This document shows, piece after piece, positions 1 through 8,743 of a stretch of 32,156 nt of DNA. The stretch is from Acidobacteriota bacterium. Its GTDB lineage: Bacteria > Acidobacteriota > Terriglobia > Bryobacterales > Bryobacteraceae. Location: contig SYKU01000056.1 of NCBI GenBank assembly GCA_005808865.1, positions 1-32,156 on the forward strand. Direction: 5' to 3'. Both the position numbers and the translations under genes were made by a program. Within the stretch, counting starts at the first letter, position 1; every line of letters begins with the position of its first letter. The notes under the pieces were generated by a model. The model was not told where the DNA came from and did not search any database. It worked only from the letters and a program-made list of their open reading frames with translations.

Positions 1-71
1 GGGCTGGCGTCCAGTGTGATCGGCTCCCGGCTAAGAGCCAACGAATCTTAACCGAGATTTCTTAACGTACC

Positions 72-478
72 TCACGGGCCAAGCCTCTGAAAACACGGAT
101 CATTCTGAACTACTTGTGGCTCTGCCATAGGAGTTCTGAGATTAGTGACCTTCTCAACGAGATTGATCTTTCCGGCGGCTGCGCAGCTCCTGATCGCATC
201 GCGGGCCGCTGGTGGGATCGAATCGAGCGCGACCCGTTCTTCGACACTTACAAGATTTCTGCTCTCGTCGAAAGGAACGCCTCTGCCGCGGCCGTTGACC
301 TTGAATTCGGCTTCATACAGGGGCTTTCCGTCTTCGACTTCTATGGATAAGCCTTTGAACGCGGCGATCCCTCGCTGCCCGGCAGCCGGGAGATCCTTCA
401 TCCTGACCTTGGTCTCCGTGGCTGTGTCCGCGCAGAACGCACGGTCAGGATCAGCGCCAGGATCAGGTACTGATCCAT
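72..478 (-). pseudogene. PepSY-like secreted protein, signal peptide separated from body by a frameshift
   Basis: ORF 72..401 (-) reads LYEAEFKVNGRGRG..VSVEERVALDSIPPAARDAIRSCAAAGKINLVEKVT, PepSY-like/PASTA-free small repeat style. Upstream ATG at 478 gives MDQYLILALILTVRSA in a different frame; the body frame continues upstream as CADTATETKVRMKDL. Confidence 0.55.
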
Positions 479-482
479 CGAC

Positions 483-1664
483 CTACTCCCGCGCATGGTT
501 CGCGTGTTTCGGCGCTTGATAGCGAACGCTGAGATGTGGTGTCTCAAGGCGCGCATGATTCTGGATTTTCGACGTCAGGCAGCTTTCGAGTGCGCCACTC
601 ACGATGAGCGTCCGCTCGACCGGATAGGGCGCCACGCCGGTTCCGAACATCTCCTCGATCTTGCTCACAAGACACGCCGAATAGGTCACGTTCGGCACGG
701 GCGAAAGAAAGAACTGCGTGGACTGGATGCCCATGCCCTTGACCCTTGCGGCGAACGTGTAGTCGCTCTGGACGCCATTCAGCATGAGGAGCGTGGTGCG
801 CAGGCCGTCGTTGCGCTCGATGAAATAGGCCGCGGGATTCTTCGCCAGCTTGCGGGCCTCGCCGCTCGCCACCATTTCCTGCGTCCGCCCGTCCGCTACC
901 GTCAACCCTTGCGGCGTGTCGCTGCGCGAAAGAGCCGCCGTCAGCAGTTCTTTCGACCAGCGCCCGTCGTCGCCCGCTTTCCAGACGTCGTCACCTTCGA
1001 TCAACTGAACAGACTTGACGCCGGACTCACCGCCCTTGCGCCGCTCAACCATACACTGCATCGCTTCCAGCGCGTGATAATCCATAGGGTCCGAACCGCC
1101 CACTCCAACCATGAGCGCGTCCTGAATCTCGCAATTGAGCGGCAGTTCGATATCCGGCAGCCGCCACGTGACCGGAAGCGAAGAGCCGGCGAGCATGGGG
1201 AACTTCAGGCGCTTCGAGCAGTCCACCATCCACTTGGCCTTCTCGAAACTGTAGGAGAGATGTTTGTCGTTGTACACCGGAACGGCGCGCCCGTCCTTTT
1301 CGAACACGTCGACGCACTGCTTGAAGAATTCGTGGCGCGGGTAAAGCACCTGGCCTTTCTCGTTCTTCGGGTAGTCGCCATGTTCCCCGATGAGGAGCAC
1401 GGCATCGACCGCGAGCTTTTCACCGCCGCAGCGCAGCGTTTCGGCGATGGTGGGATAGACCTTGAATCCAAATTCCCTGGCGCGCTCTTCACTCTGATCG
1501 CCTTTCGGCTTTTGATCGACGTAGAGAGACACCACTTTCATGTCCGGTTTGTGCCACCGGCCGGCGAGTGGATAGCCGACAAGAAAACGATCCGCCATGT
1601 GCTGCGCGTGAGAAAGGTAGCGGTAGATGGTCGTGACAACGGCAATGCGTTTGGATTCGGGCAT
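483..1664 (-). CDS. conserved hypothetical protein, paralog of the upstream gene, no signal peptide
   Basis: MPESKRIAVVTTIYRYLSHAQHMADRFL...; start chosen at 1664, just after the stop of the upstream gene (1667), rather than the long ORF start at 2153. Collinear homology with 1667..2932. Confidence 0.85.
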   Translation of the reverse strand: MPESKRIAVVTTIYRYLSHAQHMADRFLVGYPLAGRWHKPDMKVVSLYVDQKPKGDQSEERAREFGFKVYPTIAETLRCGGEKLAVDAVLLIGEHGDYPKNEKGQVLYPRHEFFKQCVDVFEKDGRAVPVYNDKHLSYSFEKAKWMVDCSKRLKFPMLAGSSLPVTWRLPDIELPLNCEIQDALMVGVGGSDPMDYHALEAMQCMVERRKGGESGVKSVQLIEGDDVWKAGDDGRWSKELLTAALSRSDTPQGLTVADGRTQEMVASGEARKLAKNPAAYFIERNDGLRTTLLMLNGVQSDYTFAARVKGMGIQSTQFFLSPVPNVTYSACLVSKIEEMFGTGVAPYPVERTLIVSGALESCLTSKIQNHARLETPHLSVRYQAPKHANHARE

Positions 1665-1666
1665 GG

Positions 1667-2932
1667 CTACGTTCTCCAGAAAGTTGACTCTTTGGCGGCC
1701 TGGTAACGGACAGCGAGGTGCGGCGTTTCGATTCGCGTCTGGCCGCGGAAAATGCTTTCGACACCCGCGGCCGTCAGTCCAGTGGTGAGCAGCGTGCGCT
1801 CCACCGGATAGGTTGGCTTGCCCGTGAGGAACATCTTCTCGAAATTGTTGACGAGCGGGCTGAAGAAGTTCGCAAGCGTCGTGCGGCCGTCGGGCATTGG
1901 CAAATACATCTGCGTCGAGAACGGGTCCCTGCGCCCGTCGAGCCGCGCCGCGAAATTGAAATCGCGGACCAGTCCGTTCATCAGAAGGATGGTGGACATC
2001 AGTCCGTCGTTGTGTTCGTAGCGGTAAGCGACGGGCTGCTTGACGATACGGCGCATGTCCGCATCCGTGGGGAAGATGTTGTTGAATCCTTCGCGGGAAG
2101 GCGTGAGTGTGTGGGAGCGGCAAAGCGCGGATTCCATGAGGTCGCGCGGCCAAACGCCGTCCCCGAGCGCCTTCCAGAACGCGTCGCCCTTATAGGCCTG
2201 GAGCCACTTCACGCCGGTTTCGCCTCGCTTTCGACGCTCCACCATGCACTGCAAGGTCTCAAGCGCGTGGTAATCGTAACTGTCGACGCCGCCATAGGCG
2301 ACGCAGACGGCTTCCCTGATGCGCGAGCCGAGAGGCATTTCGAGCGACGGCGTTCGCCACGTTACCGGCAGACTCGAACCGGCCATGAAGGCGAATTTCA
2401 TTTCGCGCGAGGTGTCGTACATCTCCTTCGCCCAATCCCAATTCCAGGAGAGATGCTTGTCATTGAACAAAGGCACGGAGCGCCCGCTCGACTTGTACAC
2501 GTCCACGATCTTCTTGAAGAACTCGTAACGCGGATACTGCGTTTGTCCCTTCTCATTGCGCGGATACTTGCCGTGCTCGCCGATCAGGATGACGCCGTCG
2601 ACCGCCAGTTTGCTCCCGCCAAGCGTGAGCGCTTCGGCGATGGAAGGGTACATCTTCATGGACGGGAACCGCGCCACGCGCTCCTTACTGAATTCCACCG
2701 CCGGGAACTGATCGACGTAGATCGAGACCAAGTCCATTTCCGGTTTGTGATGGGTACCGTTCCAGCCGTAGCCTTCAAGGAACCGGTCCACGATGTGCTG
2801 CGAGTGGGAATGCTTGAAGTAGGTAGTGCAAATGGCCGCGAGTTTGGGCCGCTTGGGCCCGGCGCTCGCGATACTCCCGACTCCCACGGCGAGCGGGGCA
2901 ACCGCAATCAGTTCTCTCCGTGTCATGTTCAT
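1667..2932 (-). CDS. conserved hypothetical protein with Tat-like signal peptide
   Basis: MNMTRRELIAVAPLAVGVGSIASA..., then LAVDGVILIGEHGKYPRNEKGQ..DKHLSW..MAGSSLPVTWR..DYHALETLQCMVERRKRGETGVK; clear paralog of 483..1664. Confidence 0.9.
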   Translation of the reverse strand: MNMTRRELIAVAPLAVGVGSIASAGPKRPKLAAICTTYFKHSHSQHIVDRFLEGYGWNGTHHKPEMDLVSIYVDQFPAVEFSKERVARFPSMKMYPSIAEALTLGGSKLAVDGVILIGEHGKYPRNEKGQTQYPRYEFFKKIVDVYKSSGRSVPLFNDKHLSWNWDWAKEMYDTSREMKFAFMAGSSLPVTWRTPSLEMPLGSRIREAVCVAYGGVDSYDYHALETLQCMVERRKRGETGVKWLQAYKGDAFWKALGDGVWPRDLMESALCRSHTLTPSREGFNNIFPTDADMRRIVKQPVAYRYEHNDGLMSTILLMNGLVRDFNFAARLDGRRDPFSTQMYLPMPDGRTTLANFFSPLVNNFEKMFLTGKPTYPVERTLLTTGLTAAGVESIFRGQTRIETPHLAVRYQAAKESTFWRT

Positions 2933-4182
2933 TAAGCCTTCTCCAGTACGATGACGGTGTCGTTCGGATCGCGCCCCGCTTGCGGGATTCGCAATAGGAG
3001 CCCGCCACTCAGTTTCGACATTTCGACGGGGGCGCCGGTCGCCAGCATCTTTGCCGACTTGACGTTAGGAAGTCTCGACAGCGCCAGCAGTTCGCTATTC
3101 AAATCGAGAACGTGAACGAAGATCCTGCCGCCTGTCTGCGTGGTAACGCCCCAGGAGTCAGGCTGCGTTGGGCCGCCGCGAGTCCCATAGAGCGATTCGC
3201 CGTTCCTGCTCAACCACCCGCCGATGGCGCGCAGGCGTTCGACAAACTCCGCCTGGATTGTCCCTTCCGGCGTGGGTCCGACGTTCAGCAGGAAATTGCT
3301 GTTGTGTCCGGCGGCGCGCGCCAGGAAATGGATCAGGTCCCTGGTGCTCTTGAACTGCTTGTCCTTGGCGGTATAGCCCCAGGCTTTGTTGATTGTGTCG
3401 CAGGATTCGAGCGGCAGTTTCCCGATTTCCGAGTCTTTGTAGAAACCCGCGGTGTGCTGGCCGGGCAGGTCCTTTTCAAACATCTGAAAATCCTCGCCGT
3501 CGAACGGTTTGCGATGGTGATTGTTGCCGACGAGGGCCGCCGGCTGAAGGGAGTGAATGAGCTTGTAGGTCTTTTCCAGCCGCCAGTCCGCGGTAGGCTT
3601 GTCCCACCAGCCGTCGAACCAGATACTGGGCATCCATGTAATCGAGATAGCGATTGAAGTCTCCGGAGGGCGCGCGTCCGGCGGCGAGACCCGTGCGGCC
3701 GAGAGTTGAGTAGCCGGGATGATGCCAATCGAGGTGCGAATGGTAGAAGAAGAGCTTGAGGCCCTGCTTTCGGCACTCCCCGGCAAGCATCTTGAGCGGG
3801 TCCTTTTTGTAGGACGTCGCGTCGACAATGTTCCACTTGCTCTGCTTCGTGCCCCACATGGCGAAACCGTCGTGGTGTTTGCTCGTAATCGTGATGTACT
3901 TCATGCCGGCGGCTTTGGCGAGCGAGACCCACTCGGCGGCGTTGAACGCGGTGGGTTGAAGCGCGCGGGCAACTTCTCGTATTCGGCCTTGGGAATCTTC
4001 CGATTGTTCATGACCCACTCGCCATCGCCGAGGACGCTGTAGACGCCCCAGTGAATGAACATGCCGAATTTGTTGTCCTGAAACCACTGGCGCATTTTCA
4101 GATTGGATTCGGGGGGCTTGTAGGTTTGCGAGGCCAGGGGGATGGCGAGTAGAAGCAGAGATGCGAATCGGGAGGAGCGCAT
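2932..4182 (-). pseudogene. alpha-L-fucosidase (GH29), disrupted at two points
   Basis: N-term in ORF 3901..4182 ([46 protein letters not shown]), middle in ORF 3476..4255 ([46 protein letters not shown]), C-term in ORF 2932..3828 (IWFDGWWDKPTADW...GHNSNFLLNVGPTPEGTIQAEFVERLRAIGGWLSRNGESLYGT). Confidence 0.9.
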
Positions 4183-4334
4183 ATGCCGCTACTGTAGCAA
4201 ACCGGGCACAGGCACGCGACTCGCGCGGCCCTTTTCCTGCCCATTTCCCGCCCAATCCCGTCTTATCAAGCTTTCGCAGCGGCGCCTGGCGTTATCAACA
4301 GCATTGCTCCGTGCTTTGTAAACGCGCACTATTC

Positions 4335-4340
4335 TATAAT
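4335..4340 (+). promoter_or_regulatory. TATAAT -10 box 6 nt upstream of the cupin ATG
   Basis: TATAAT-ccagaa-ATG; perfect -10 hexamer, too close for a normal 5'UTR. Confidence 0.6.
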
Positions 4341-4346
4341 CCAGAA

Positions 4347-4757
4347 ATGAAACTTGCACTCGCGGCTGCCGTTCTTCTCGCGCTGGCGCCCGCGGCGGAA
4401 AAGCGCTCCGTTCAGCTCAATGCCGCGAACGTGAAATGGGTTCCGATGAATCTGCCCGGTGTGCCGGCGGGATTGCAGCAGCGGCTGCTTCATGAGAATA
4501 AACAGAACAAGCTCACGTCCGCGCTGGTCCGGTTTCCCAAAGGTTTCCGTGAGCCGCGCCACTACCATACGACTTGCGGCCACTCGATGTACATCCTGAA
4601 AGGGAAGTTGAAGTCGCCGGACGGCGATCTCACTCCGGGTACTTTCAGCTACGCGGCCGTTAACGAACGCCACGGACCGTTTCTCGCGGAGGAGGAAACC
4701 GAGTTTCTCTTCTACACAGACGGCCCGTTCGATTTCTTCGTCGAAGATAAGAAATAG
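4347..4757 (+). CDS. secreted cupin-domain protein
   Basis: MKLALAAAVLLALAPAAEKR signal peptide; EPRHYHTTCGHSMYILKGKLKSPDGDLTPGTFSYAAVNERHGP cupin motif. Start after TATAAT. Confidence 0.8.
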   Translation: MKLALAAAVLLALAPAAEKRSVQLNAANVKWVPMNLPGVPAGLQQRLLHENKQNKLTSALVRFPKGFREPRHYHTTCGHSMYILKGKLKSPDGDLTPGTFSYAAVNERHGPFLAEEETEFLFYTDGPFDFFVEDKK

Positions 4758-4792
4758 CGCCCGCGCCGCACCGCTGTGCTATTTTCCGATTG

Positions 4793-5908
4793 ATGGATAT
4801 TTCCACGTTCAGCTTTCCCACGACGATCCGGTTCGGGGCCGGCGCGTCCTCTCAGCTTCCCGCGGAACTCGCGCGTTTTGGCGTTTCGAAGCCGTTCCTG
4901 GTCACCGATGGCGGCCTTCTCCGGACTTCCGTTTTTGGGCGAATTCAGGCGCTTATTCCGCACGCCACCGTGTTTAGCGCCGTCGACCCGAACCCGACGG
5001 AGCGCAACGTTTTGGATGGCGTCGAAGCATACCGTGCGGCCGGCTGCGACGGAATTGTAGGGCTCGGCGGCGGTTCGCCGCTCGACGCCGCGAAAGCCAT
5101 CCGGCTCAAGATCACGCACGCCCTGCCTCTTGAGGACTACGACGACAACATCGATGGCGGAAGCAGGATCCACGCGGATCTCCCTCCATTCGTGGCGCTC
5201 GCGACAACTTCCGGAACGGGAAGCGAAGTAGGGCGTTCGGCCGTCATAACCATTGCCCGCACCAACCGGAAGACCGTGATCTTCAGCCCGCACTTGATCG
5301 CCGGTGTGGTGCTGAACGACCCCGAGCTTACGCTCGATCTTCCGCCTTCCGTTACCGGCGGCACGGGAATGGATGCATTCACGCACAACGTGGAAGCGTA
5401 CATCTCCAAGGGTTTCCACCCGATCTGCGACGCGATCGCGCTCGGTGGCGCGAGGCTCTGCTGGGACAATCTCCCGGCCGTCATGCGAAACCCTCGCGAC
5501 CTCGAAGCCCGCGCCAACATGATGATCTCCTCGATGATGGGCGCGATCGCATTTCAAAAAGGGCTCGGCGCGGCCCATTCGCTCGCGCACCCCCTCTCGA
5601 CCGAGTTCGGCATGCATCACGGAACGGCAAACGCCGTGGTCCTGCCCTATGTGCTTGCCTTCAACCGCCCTGCGGCGGAAAAGCGGCTGGCCGAGCTCGC
5701 CGGTCAGTTCGGCGGCGGAGACGTTGTCGAACGAGTGCATGAACTCAACCGAATCTCGCTCGTGAAACCACGCCTGCGCGACTACGGAATTTCGGAATCG
5801 GCGCTGCCGAAGCTGGCGGCCAAGGCGATTGAAGATGGCTGCCACCAGTTGAATCCACGTCCGTGCACGGAGGCCGATCTGCTCGCACTCTACCGCGAAG
5901 CGCTATAA
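4793..5908 (+). CDS. iron-containing alcohol dehydrogenase
   Basis: GLGGGSPLDAAKAI, ATTSGTGSEVGRSAVI, GGTGMDAFTHNVEAY, GAAHSLAHPLSTEFGMHHGTANAVVLPYV Fe-ADH motifs. Confidence 0.95.
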   Translation: MDISTFSFPTTIRFGAGASSQLPAELARFGVSKPFLVTDGGLLRTSVFGRIQALIPHATVFSAVDPNPTERNVLDGVEAYRAAGCDGIVGLGGGSPLDAAKAIRLKITHALPLEDYDDNIDGGSRIHADLPPFVALATTSGTGSEVGRSAVITIARTNRKTVIFSPHLIAGVVLNDPELTLDLPPSVTGGTGMDAFTHNVEAYISKGFHPICDAIALGGARLCWDNLPAVMRNPRDLEARANMMISSMMGAIAFQKGLGAAHSLAHPLSTEFGMHHGTANAVVLPYVLAFNRPAAEKRLAELAGQFGGGDVVERVHELNRISLVKPRLRDYGISESALPKLAAKAIEDGCHQLNPRPCTEADLLALYREAL

Positions 5909-5924
5909 TCTGGCAGAGGCCGCC

Positions 5925-6566
5925 GTGCGGTACCGGATACTTGCTCTAGCCATTCTCTTTGCTCTCGTCTCGGGCGCCAAGACGAAGAAGACTCCCGTGG
6001 GCGCCGCGGAAAACGACGACGCGGGCATCTCCGCCACGCTCCTGTCCGAGGAGGAACTGAAGGAGAAGTTTGGCTCGAATCTGGGCGGTTTTTATGTCGT
6101 CGTCGAGGTGACCGTGTCTCCCAAGACGAAGCCGTACACGATTAACCGCGACGACTTCGTTCTTCGCACGGATCGCGATGGTGAAAAGTCCAGACCCTTC
6201 GCACCAACGCAGATCGCGGGCAAAGGCGCGCTGATCGTCTCACAATCCGGCGGAGGGCGCGGCATTATGGCTGACAACAACGGGCCCATGTGGGGCGGGT
6301 ACCCGGGCGGAGGACGTCCGCAGCGCATGGGCGGCGACGGCGTCGGCAGTTCCAGCGAATCGGAAACCCAGACCAGGGTGGTGAGGGGCCAGGATAAAGA
6401 GAATCCAGTGCTGGCCGCGCTTACCGCAAAGATTCTCCCGGAAAAGGAAGTGAGCGAGCCGCTGGCCGGTCTGCTCTACTTTCCCATGGAGCCCAAGCAA
6501 AAACCGAAGGAGCTGGAACTGATCTATACAACTCCGGCAGGCAAATTGAACCTGCGATTCCGGTAA
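5925..6566 (+). CDS. hypothetical secreted/lipo-like protein
   Basis: GTG start; MRYRILALAILFALVSGAKTKK signal-like; Gly-rich central linker; no recognised domain. Confidence 0.65.
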   Translation: MRYRILALAILFALVSGAKTKKTPVGAAENDDAGISATLLSEEELKEKFGSNLGGFYVVVEVTVSPKTKPYTINRDDFVLRTDRDGEKSRPFAPTQIAGKGALIVSQSGGGRGIMADNNGPMWGGYPGGGRPQRMGGDGVGSSSESETQTRVVRGQDKENPVLAALTAKILPEKEVSEPLAGLLYFPMEPKQKPKELELIYTTPAGKLNLRFR

Positions 6567-6627
6567 GGTTCAGAGCGGTGAAGGCGCCGCCGTTCATTCG
6601 CCACCTGCGACCGGGTACAATGAGCGA

Positions 6628-7131
6628 ATGATTCGAACACAGACCGTTTTGGATTCATGGAAGACGATCCGGGCAGACACGGCGCAGGCGCTGGAAGATT
6701 TCCCCGCGGCCGACCTGGATTTTCGAGCCACACCCGAACTCATGACGTTCCGGGATCTCGCCCGTCACTGTCTGGATGCCGGCCACGCCCTCACAGGCAT
6801 GATGCTCGCAGGCGTCGATGACATGGCCGTACCGGAGTTTCGTGAGATGGTTTCGAAGTACGTTTATGGCTTGCCCCCGGACGCTGACCAGGCCGCCATC
6901 GCCGGCGCCCTTCGCGAATCCGTCGAAGTGCGCGCCGCGGAACTCGCCGCCAAACCAGCGGAATATTTCGCGGAGATGATGACGCGTTTCGACGGCCAGC
7001 GGGTCACCCGCCTTGAAATGCTTCAGTTCGTTAAGGAGCACGAGTTGACGCACCGTTCGCAAATGTTCATGTACCTCAGGCTAAAGGGCCTTGTCCCCGC
7101 GACCACGCGCCGGCGTCAGGCGAAGAAATAG
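6628..7131 (+). CDS. DinB-family protein
   Basis: SWKTIRADTAQALEDFPAADLDFRATPELMTFRDLARHCLDAGHALTGMM...EHELTHRSQMFMYLRLKGLVPATTRR; DinB four-helix bundle pattern with metal-site His. Confidence 0.85.
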   Translation: MIRTQTVLDSWKTIRADTAQALEDFPAADLDFRATPELMTFRDLARHCLDAGHALTGMMLAGVDDMAVPEFREMVSKYVYGLPPDADQAAIAGALRESVEVRAAELAAKPAEYFAEMMTRFDGQRVTRLEMLQFVKEHELTHRSQMFMYLRLKGLVPATTRRRQAKK

Positions 7132-7215
7132 CCCCGGCGGCGATGCCGGCATGCTTGTATCTGGACTTTTTTTTAGATGGCTTTTCTTACATAATATTGG
7201 CTTGGAGGCGAATCA

Positions 7216-7446
7216 ATGGTGACTTGTCCAGAATGCAGCGGCGACATTGACGTCGATGAAGAGGATATCGACGAGGGCGAAACGATTAGCTGTGGCGAGT
7301 GCGGCACGGATCTGAAGGTCGTTGGCGTCAAACCCCTCGAGTTGGAGTCCGAATCCGAGGATGAAGAAGAGGACGAGGACGATGACTTCGACGATGAAGA
7401 CGACGAGGACGAGGATGAGACCGAAGACGACGAAGACTGGAAGTAG
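7216..7446 (+). CDS. LysW-like zinc-ribbon protein with extended acidic C-terminal tail
   Basis: MVTCPECSGDIDVDEEDIDEGETISCGECGTDLKVVGVKPLELESESEDEEEDEDDDFDDEDDEDEDETEDDEDWK; CPEC/CGEC zinc ribbon and VVGVKPLELE as in LysW carrier proteins. SD-like GGAGG upstream. Confidence 0.8.
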   Translation: MVTCPECSGDIDVDEEDIDEGETISCGECGTDLKVVGVKPLELESESEDEEEDEDDDFDDEDDEDEDETEDDEDWK

Positions 7447-7453
7447 GGGCCAG

Positions 7454-7801
7454 TTGGTCGCTCTCGTTTTCGGGGCAGCGCTTGTGGCCTTCGCGGGAAC
7501 GAAAAGCAAGCAGACGGAATTTGCGTTAATTTCAGGATCTGTCTTCCGTGAACCTGGCTTTTCGGTGCGAGGCGCCGAAGTCGTGCTGCTGCCCGGCGCG
7601 GAGGGAAAGAAGCTGAAGGTAAAGAGGATGCAAACTGTCACGGACGGGCGAGGTGAGTTTGTCTTTCGGGTGCCCGCGGCGCCGGCAGGTTATACTGTAA
7701 AGGTCAAGGCTGCGGACCTCACGCCGCAGGAGAAGCCCGTGTCGGTCACGGGCGATGAACGAGTCGATGTGACCTTCCTCCTGTCGCCCGCATCCAAGTA
7801 A
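7454..7801 (+). CDS. secreted carboxypeptidase-regulatory-like domain protein
   Basis: TTG start in frame with ORF 7322..7801; ISGSVFREPGFSVRGAEVVLLPG...TVTDGRGEFVFRVPAAPAGYTVKVKA. Confidence 0.7.
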   Translation: MVALVFGAALVAFAGTKSKQTEFALISGSVFREPGFSVRGAEVVLLPGAEGKKLKVKRMQTVTDGRGEFVFRVPAAPAGYTVKVKAADLTPQEKPVSVTGDERVDVTFLLSPASK

Positions 7802-7816
7802 CCGGGAGATTTCAAC

Positions 7817-8176
7817 GTGATTCGCAAACTCACTCTACTGTCCCTTCTAATGCTTGTGGCCGGGGTTTCCCTGGTGGCTCAAAGCAAGAAAAAGGGCGAG
7901 GACGAGAAGGTCCGAACGGTGCATGGGACCGTCACGGACGCGGAGGAGAAGACCGTCGCGGGGGCCGTGGTCCAACTCAAGAACACGAAAACGCTTCAGA
8001 TCCGTTCCTTCATCACGCAGGAACACGGAACCTACATGTTTCATGGTCTCGACCGGAATCTGGACTATACGCTTAAGGCGGAATTTCAAGGGACCGTCAG
8101 CCCAGTGAAGACGCTCAGTACGTTCGATAACCGGCCAAAGCCCGTGATCAATCTTCAATTGGGACCGATGAAATGA
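7817..8176 (+). CDS. secreted carboxypeptidase-regulatory-like domain protein
   Basis: MIRKLTLLSLLMLVAGVSLVAQS signal; VHGTVTDAEEKTVAGAVVQLKNTKT..RSFITQEHGTYMFHGLDRNLDYTLKAEFQG. Confidence 0.8.
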   Translation: MIRKLTLLSLLMLVAGVSLVAQSKKKGEDEKVRTVHGTVTDAEEKTVAGAVVQLKNTKTLQIRSFITQEHGTYMFHGLDRNLDYTLKAEFQGTVSPVKTLSTFDNRPKPVINLQLGPMK

Positions 8177-8742
8177 GGCGCGGGTTGCCGCTGGTGCTGC
8201 TCGTCTTTGCGCCGCTACTGGCTGATGCCGGCGGCATCGGGACGAAGCTGACCGATTTTGCCCTGACAGATCTCGACGGCAACACCGCGGCGGTAGTGCT
8301 TTCGAGCGGAATTACGGTGGTCACCTTTTTCTCGACGCGATGCCCGGTCTCGAACGACTACAACGAACGAATGAACCGGGTCTACGCGGATTACAGCGCG
8401 CGCGGCGTAAGATTTTTCTTCGCGGATGCAAACGCGAACGAGCCGGCCGAAGAGGTGCGTGCACACGCGAAGCAGGCCGGATTCAGTTTCCCCGTATTCC
8501 GGGACGCGACCAGCGCGGCAGCGGACCGGCTCGGCGCGGGACTTACTCCCGAGACGTTTGTCATCGACGCATCTGGCGTCCTGCGTTATCGCGGTTCGAT
8601 CGACGATTCCCGAAACCCGGCCCGCGTTCTGAATTCCGGTCTGCGCTCGGCGCTCGATGCCGTCCTTTCCGGCGAGAAGGTTGAGCGAACTGAAACCAAA
8701 GCGTTCGGCTGCACCATTAAGCGCGCCAAGGGAGCGCTATAG
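8173..8742 (+). CDS. redoxin/TlpA-like thioredoxin-fold protein
   Basis: GTKLTDFALTDLDGNTAAVVLSSGITVVTFFSTRCPVSNDYNERM...LTPETFVIDASGVLRYRGSIDD; ATGA overlap with upstream stop. Confidence 0.85.
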   Translation: MRRGLPLVLLVFAPLLADAGGIGTKLTDFALTDLDGNTAAVVLSSGITVVTFFSTRCPVSNDYNERMNRVYADYSARGVRFFFADANANEPAEEVRAHAKQAGFSFPVFRDATSAAADRLGAGLTPETFVIDASGVLRYRGSIDDSRNPARVLNSGLRSALDAVLSGEKVERTETKAFGCTIKRAKGAL

Positions 8743-8743
8743 A

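Noticed and set aside
495-2935. Long plus-strand ORFs 495..1706 and 1718..2935
   Set aside because: Antisense shadows of the tandem paralogs; no signal peptide, domain or plausible composition.
4712-5845. 377-aa minus-strand ORF
   Set aside because: Antisense to the well-supported iron-containing ADH.
7134-7174. Possible terminator: CCGGC/GCCGG stem and T8 tract before 7216
   Set aside because: Stem is short and the T-run is about 18 nt away, so it does not fit a canonical intrinsic terminator.
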